The position numbers and the translations under genes were made by a program. Source: Gemmatimonadaceae bacterium (GTDB taxonomy: Bacteria > Latescibacterota > UBA2968 > UBA8231). From it: a DNA stretch of 26,712 nt. This document shows positions 24,907 to 26,712 of this stretch, piece by piece (position 1 is the stretch's first letter; the number at the start of each line of letters is the position of its first letter). The notes under the pieces are model-generated. The model saw only the letters and a program-made list of their open reading frames with translations, made no database searches and was not told the DNA's origin. Location: the NCBI GenBank assembly GCA_002726335.1, contig PBSR01000059.1, positions 1 to 26,712 of the forward strand. The letters run 5' to 3'.

Positions 24907-25004
24907 TGAAACGCGTACGCGTCGGTAACCGGGCCCGCCTCGTTGCGCGGCGACTCGACAGTCGATGCCGCAATGCGCCCGGTCACCATCTGGAACGCGT
25001 TTCA
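24907..25004 (-). ncRNA. Candidate structured RNA (rod-shaped, ~98 nt) upstream of terminator
   Basis: On the minus strand this segment folds as a long rod. The outer stem is TGAAACGCGT/ACGCGTTTCA (10 bp, 24995-25004 with 24907-24916), followed by a symmetric 7x7 internal loop. The second stem is GGTGACCGGG/CCCGGTTACC (24978-24987 with 24924-24933, one G-U pair). Inside are a TTGC/GCAA plus GGC/GCC stem with a two-base bulge and a small apical hairpin. The G-U pair would be an A-C mismatch on the plus strand, which favours minus-strand transcription. It does not carry the conserved loop of bacterial SRP RNA. It could be a stand-alone small RNA, a leader of the methyltransferase operon or the lpd 3' UTR. 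Confidence 0.45.
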
Positions 25005-25032
25005 AACTAGTAAGGACCGCATTCTGATGCAA
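25004..25032 (-). promoter_or_regulatory. Candidate promoter for structured RNA / methyltransferase operon
   Basis: On the minus strand, TTGCAT (25032-25027) and TAGTTT (25009-25004) are spaced by exactly 17 bp, a fair sigma70-type match. Transcription would start near 24998, at the edge of the structured segment, and would miss part of the outer stem. This weakens either the promoter or the full-length stem interpretation. Confidence 0.35.
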
Positions 25033-25051
25033 GGTATTTGTGGCGCTGAAG

Positions 25052-26425
25052 CTAATGACTGATCGAGGCCGCCGCCTCACGCACGACCTCGGACAAGCTC
25101 GGATGCGCGTGTACCGTACGCGCCAGGTCTTCGGCGCTGGCACAGAACTCCAGGGTGATGACGGCCTCGGCGATCAGATGTGACGCCTGCGGGCCGAAGA
25201 TGTGCACACCCAGCAGGCGATCGGTACCGGCGTCGGCCACGACCTTCACAAAACCATCGATACAGTTCATGCTGTGGGCGCGGGCGTTGGCCCGGAACAG
25301 ATGCTTGCCGGTGCGTACCTCGTGTCCGGCTTGCTGGGCTGCGGCTTCGCTCAGGCCTACGGAGGCAGCCTCCGGATGAGTGTAGACGACATTGGGAATC
25401 GCCTCGTAGTTGACCGAGGATCCCATACCCGTCATGCGTTCCACCGCTGCCACCGCTTCGGCCTCGGCCTTGTGCGCCAGCATCGGTCCGGGCGTCACGT
25501 CGCCTATGGCATAGACACCCGCTGCCGTCGTGCTGTAGTCGCCGTCCACCGTCACGAAACCGCGCTCCGTCAGTTCTACGCCGGTTTCCTCGAGCCCGAG
25601 TCCTGTCGTATTCGGTCGGCGTCCAACCGAGACCAGCACGCAGTCACACTCGACGGTGTCGCTCTCGTCGCTGTCACGGCCTGCCAGGTGCAGCTTCACT
25701 CCCTCATCATCGAGATCTGCGCCGGTGGCCCCGGTGGACAGGCGAAAGGACAGGCCCTGTCGTTTCAGCGTACGCTGCAGCTGCTGCGAGATCTCAGCGT
25801 CGGCGCCGGGAAGCACGGCGTCCATAAATTCCACGACCTCGACCTTCGTCCCGAGACGGTTCCAGACCGAACCCATCTCCAGGCCGATGGCACCGGCGCC
25901 GATGACGACCATCCTGTCGGGGACAGCGTCGAGAGAGAGTACCTCCGTCGAGCTGAGGATCTGCTTGCCATCGAACGGCAGGTCGGGTAGTTCTGCCGGA
26001 GACGAACCTGTAGCCAGCAGGATACGTTGGCCCTGAAGGTCACCGGATCCTTCCACGGCCACCCGCCCCGCTCCGGCCAGCCGCGCCGTTCCCTGTATGT
26101 AGTCAACTCCCTTGCCTTTGAGCAGGGCGCCCACACCCTTCGTCATCGTCTCGACGATCTTCCTCTTGCGCCCCATCATGGCCGCCAGATCCAGCTGCAG
26201 CTCACCGACGACGATGCCGTGATCCTCCAGGCCCTCCTGCAGTTCGGCCCAGCGATGGCTGGCCTCGAGCAGGGCTTTGCTCGGAATGCAGCCCACCTGC
26301 AGACACGTACCACCGAGCCAGCCCTTGTCGACGCAGGCCACCTTCATGCCCAGGTCGGCGGCGCGGGCGGCGGCGACGTAGCCGCCGGGACCGGCGCCGA
26401 TGACGATCAGATCGTAATCAGCCAC
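25052..26425 (-). CDS. lpd: Dihydrolipoyl dehydrogenase (E3)
   Basis: This 457-residue flavoprotein reoxidises dihydrolipoyl groups of 2-oxo acid dehydrogenase complexes. The FAD-binding GAGPGGYVAAARAA is at residues 10-23, the redox disulfide is Cys41/Cys46 in GGTCLQVGCIPSK, the NAD-binding motif is GAGAIGLEMGSVW near 177-189, and the second FAD motif is YAIGDVTPGPMLAHKAEAE. The C-terminal catalytic His-Glu pair lies in HAHPSLSE. The length is slightly below the usual 465-475. It begins nine bases after the sucB stop, so it is co-transcribed with the E2 gene, and a terminator about 165 bases downstream fits the operon end. Confidence 0.97.
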   Translation of the reverse strand: MADYDLIVIGAGPGGYVAAARAADLGMKVACVDKGWLGGTCLQVGCIPSKALLEASHRWAELQEGLEDHGIVVGELQLDLAAMMGRKRKIVETMTKGVGALLKGKGVDYIQGTARLAGAGRVAVEGSGDLQGQRILLATGSSPAELPDLPFDGKQILSSTEVLSLDAVPDRMVVIGAGAIGLEMGSVWNRLGTKVEVVEFMDAVLPGADAEISQQLQRTLKRQGLSFRLSTGATGADLDDEGVKLHLAGRDSDESDTVECDCVLVSVGRRPNTTGLGLEETGVELTERGFVTVDGDYSTTAAGVYAIGDVTPGPMLAHKAEAEAVAAVERMTGMGSSVNYEAIPNVVYTHPEAASVGLSEAAAQQAGHEVRTGKHLFRANARAHSMNCIDGFVKVVADAGTDRLLGVHIFGPQASHLIAEAVITLEFCASAEDLARTVHAHPSLSEVVREAAASISH

Positions 26426-26434
26426 AGGGATTGC

Positions 26435-26617
26435 TCAGATCTCGAGCATCAGGCGCGCAGGATCCTCGAGCAGATCCTTGAGGCGCACGAGGAACTTCAC
26501 CGACTGCTCGCCATCGACGAGGCGGTGGTCGTAGGTCAGCGCCAGGTACATCATCGGACGGATGACAACCTCACCGTCGACGGCGATGGGGCGCTCCTTG
26601 ATGGCGTGCATGCCTAG
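26435..26617 (-). pseudogene. sucB: Dihydrolipoamide succinyltransferase (E2), 3' fragment cut by an insertion sequence
   Basis: The 60 codons before the TGA encode the C-terminal end of an E2 acyltransferase: [32 protein letters not shown] with the catalytic His, and a closing [16 protein letters not shown]. The wording is closer to SucB of 2-oxoglutarate dehydrogenase than to pyruvate dehydrogenase E2. Upstream of the Leu-Gly-Met-His segment the frame stays open but no longer resembles E2, and the change coincides with a CTAG (26614-26617) followed by an IS end. The rest of the gene is beyond the window. As read, the E2 is interrupted and the fragment could not act alone. Confidence 0.85.
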
Positions 26618-26712
26618 GAGCCTGTCCGAGTAATGGTCATCGTCCGTATGTTGGCGTCGGATGCTGACCTGGAGATGGATTGATGGGCAAGACGTTTCGC
26701 GACTACGCTCCC
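26618..26712 (+). mobile_element. Insertion sequence left end (IS1182-like), inserted in sucB
   Basis: From 26618 the sequence (GAGCCTGTCCGAGTAATGG...) no longer matches E2. After 65 bases it reaches a transposase start codon with GGAG eight bases upstream. The first base follows a CTAG tetranucleotide, a possible palindromic target. Only the left end is inside the window, so the matching terminal repeat and any target duplication cannot be checked. The family is inferred from the transposase N-terminus. Confidence 0.7.
26683..26712 (+). CDS. Transposase N-terminus (partial)
   Basis: Ten codons are visible, [10 protein letters not shown]. They match the common opening MGKTFRPYxP of IS1182-type DDE transposases as I recall it. 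GGAG at 26671-26674 is well spaced from the ATG. The frame runs off the window end. The family call rests on these ten residues plus the insertion context. Confidence 0.65.
   Translation, partial: MGKTFRDYAP

Noticed and set aside
24907..25004. Bacterial SRP (4.5S) RNA or 6S RNA
   Set aside because: The GGAAGGAAGC-type SRP loop is absent, and there is no large central bubble as in 6S RNA.
1..26712. CRISPR arrays, tRNA or rRNA genes, phage genes
   Set aside because: No regularly spaced direct repeats, no tRNA-like arms or rRNA segments, and no structural phage genes were seen; gaps between genes are too short for most of these.

Overview
The window is a gene-dense, high-GC (by eye roughly 60-65%) bacterial chromosome segment. 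A lipoprotein signal peptide, a SUF Fe-S system with an Rrf2 regulator, a glutamine-dependent NAD synthetase and an E2/Lpd pair of 2-oxoglutarate dehydrogenase type fit an aerobic, probably Gram-negative heterotroph. The phytanoyl-CoA dioxygenase, Gfo/Idh/MocA enzyme and sugar ABC transporter recall uncultivated marine or sponge-associated lineages. That is an impression only, and no phylum can be fixed from the sequence.

Layout. (1) 1-2738, plus strand: a 5'-truncated MoxR ATPase, a DUF58 protein and an NmrA-like NAD(P)-binding protein. (2) 2800-6306, plus strand: a complete monosaccharide-type ABC importer (lipoprotein binding protein, double ATPase, permease) behind a small palindrome. (3) 6307-9524, minus strand: pta, then a damaged sensor histidine kinase, then a phytanoyl-CoA dioxygenase-like gene overlapping the kinase's 3' end. 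(4) 9525-16168, plus strand: sufB-(small ORF/inverted repeat)-sufC-sufD-sufS-sufU-sufT-rrf2. Twin dyads lie in the pta/sufB divergent spacer, and an imperfect inverted repeat with a perfect 19-bp outer arm lies between sufB and sufC. (5) 16172-24844, minus strand: methyltransferase, pncA, pncB, aminotransferase, nadE, a GT-C-like membrane protein, a LigC-like oxidoreductase and a duplicated zinc-ribbon-like protein. (6) 24861-25032, minus strand: a candidate structured RNA with promoter-like hexamers upstream and an intrinsic terminator downstream. (7) 25052-26712: lpd and the last 60 codons of sucB, with sucB cut by an insertion sequence whose transposase start codon is the last gene in the window.

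Working together. The suf genes encode the scaffold complex (SufBCD), the sulfur donor pair (SufS/SufU), a SufT-type maturation factor and a likely Fe-S-sensing repressor that may act on the dyads upstream of sufB. PncA, PncB and NadE make up most of the nicotinamide-to-NAD salvage route; NadD is not in the window. Much of the window is ordinary housekeeping. The unusual parts are the intergenic structures, the kinase with two lesions and the IS insertion in sucB.
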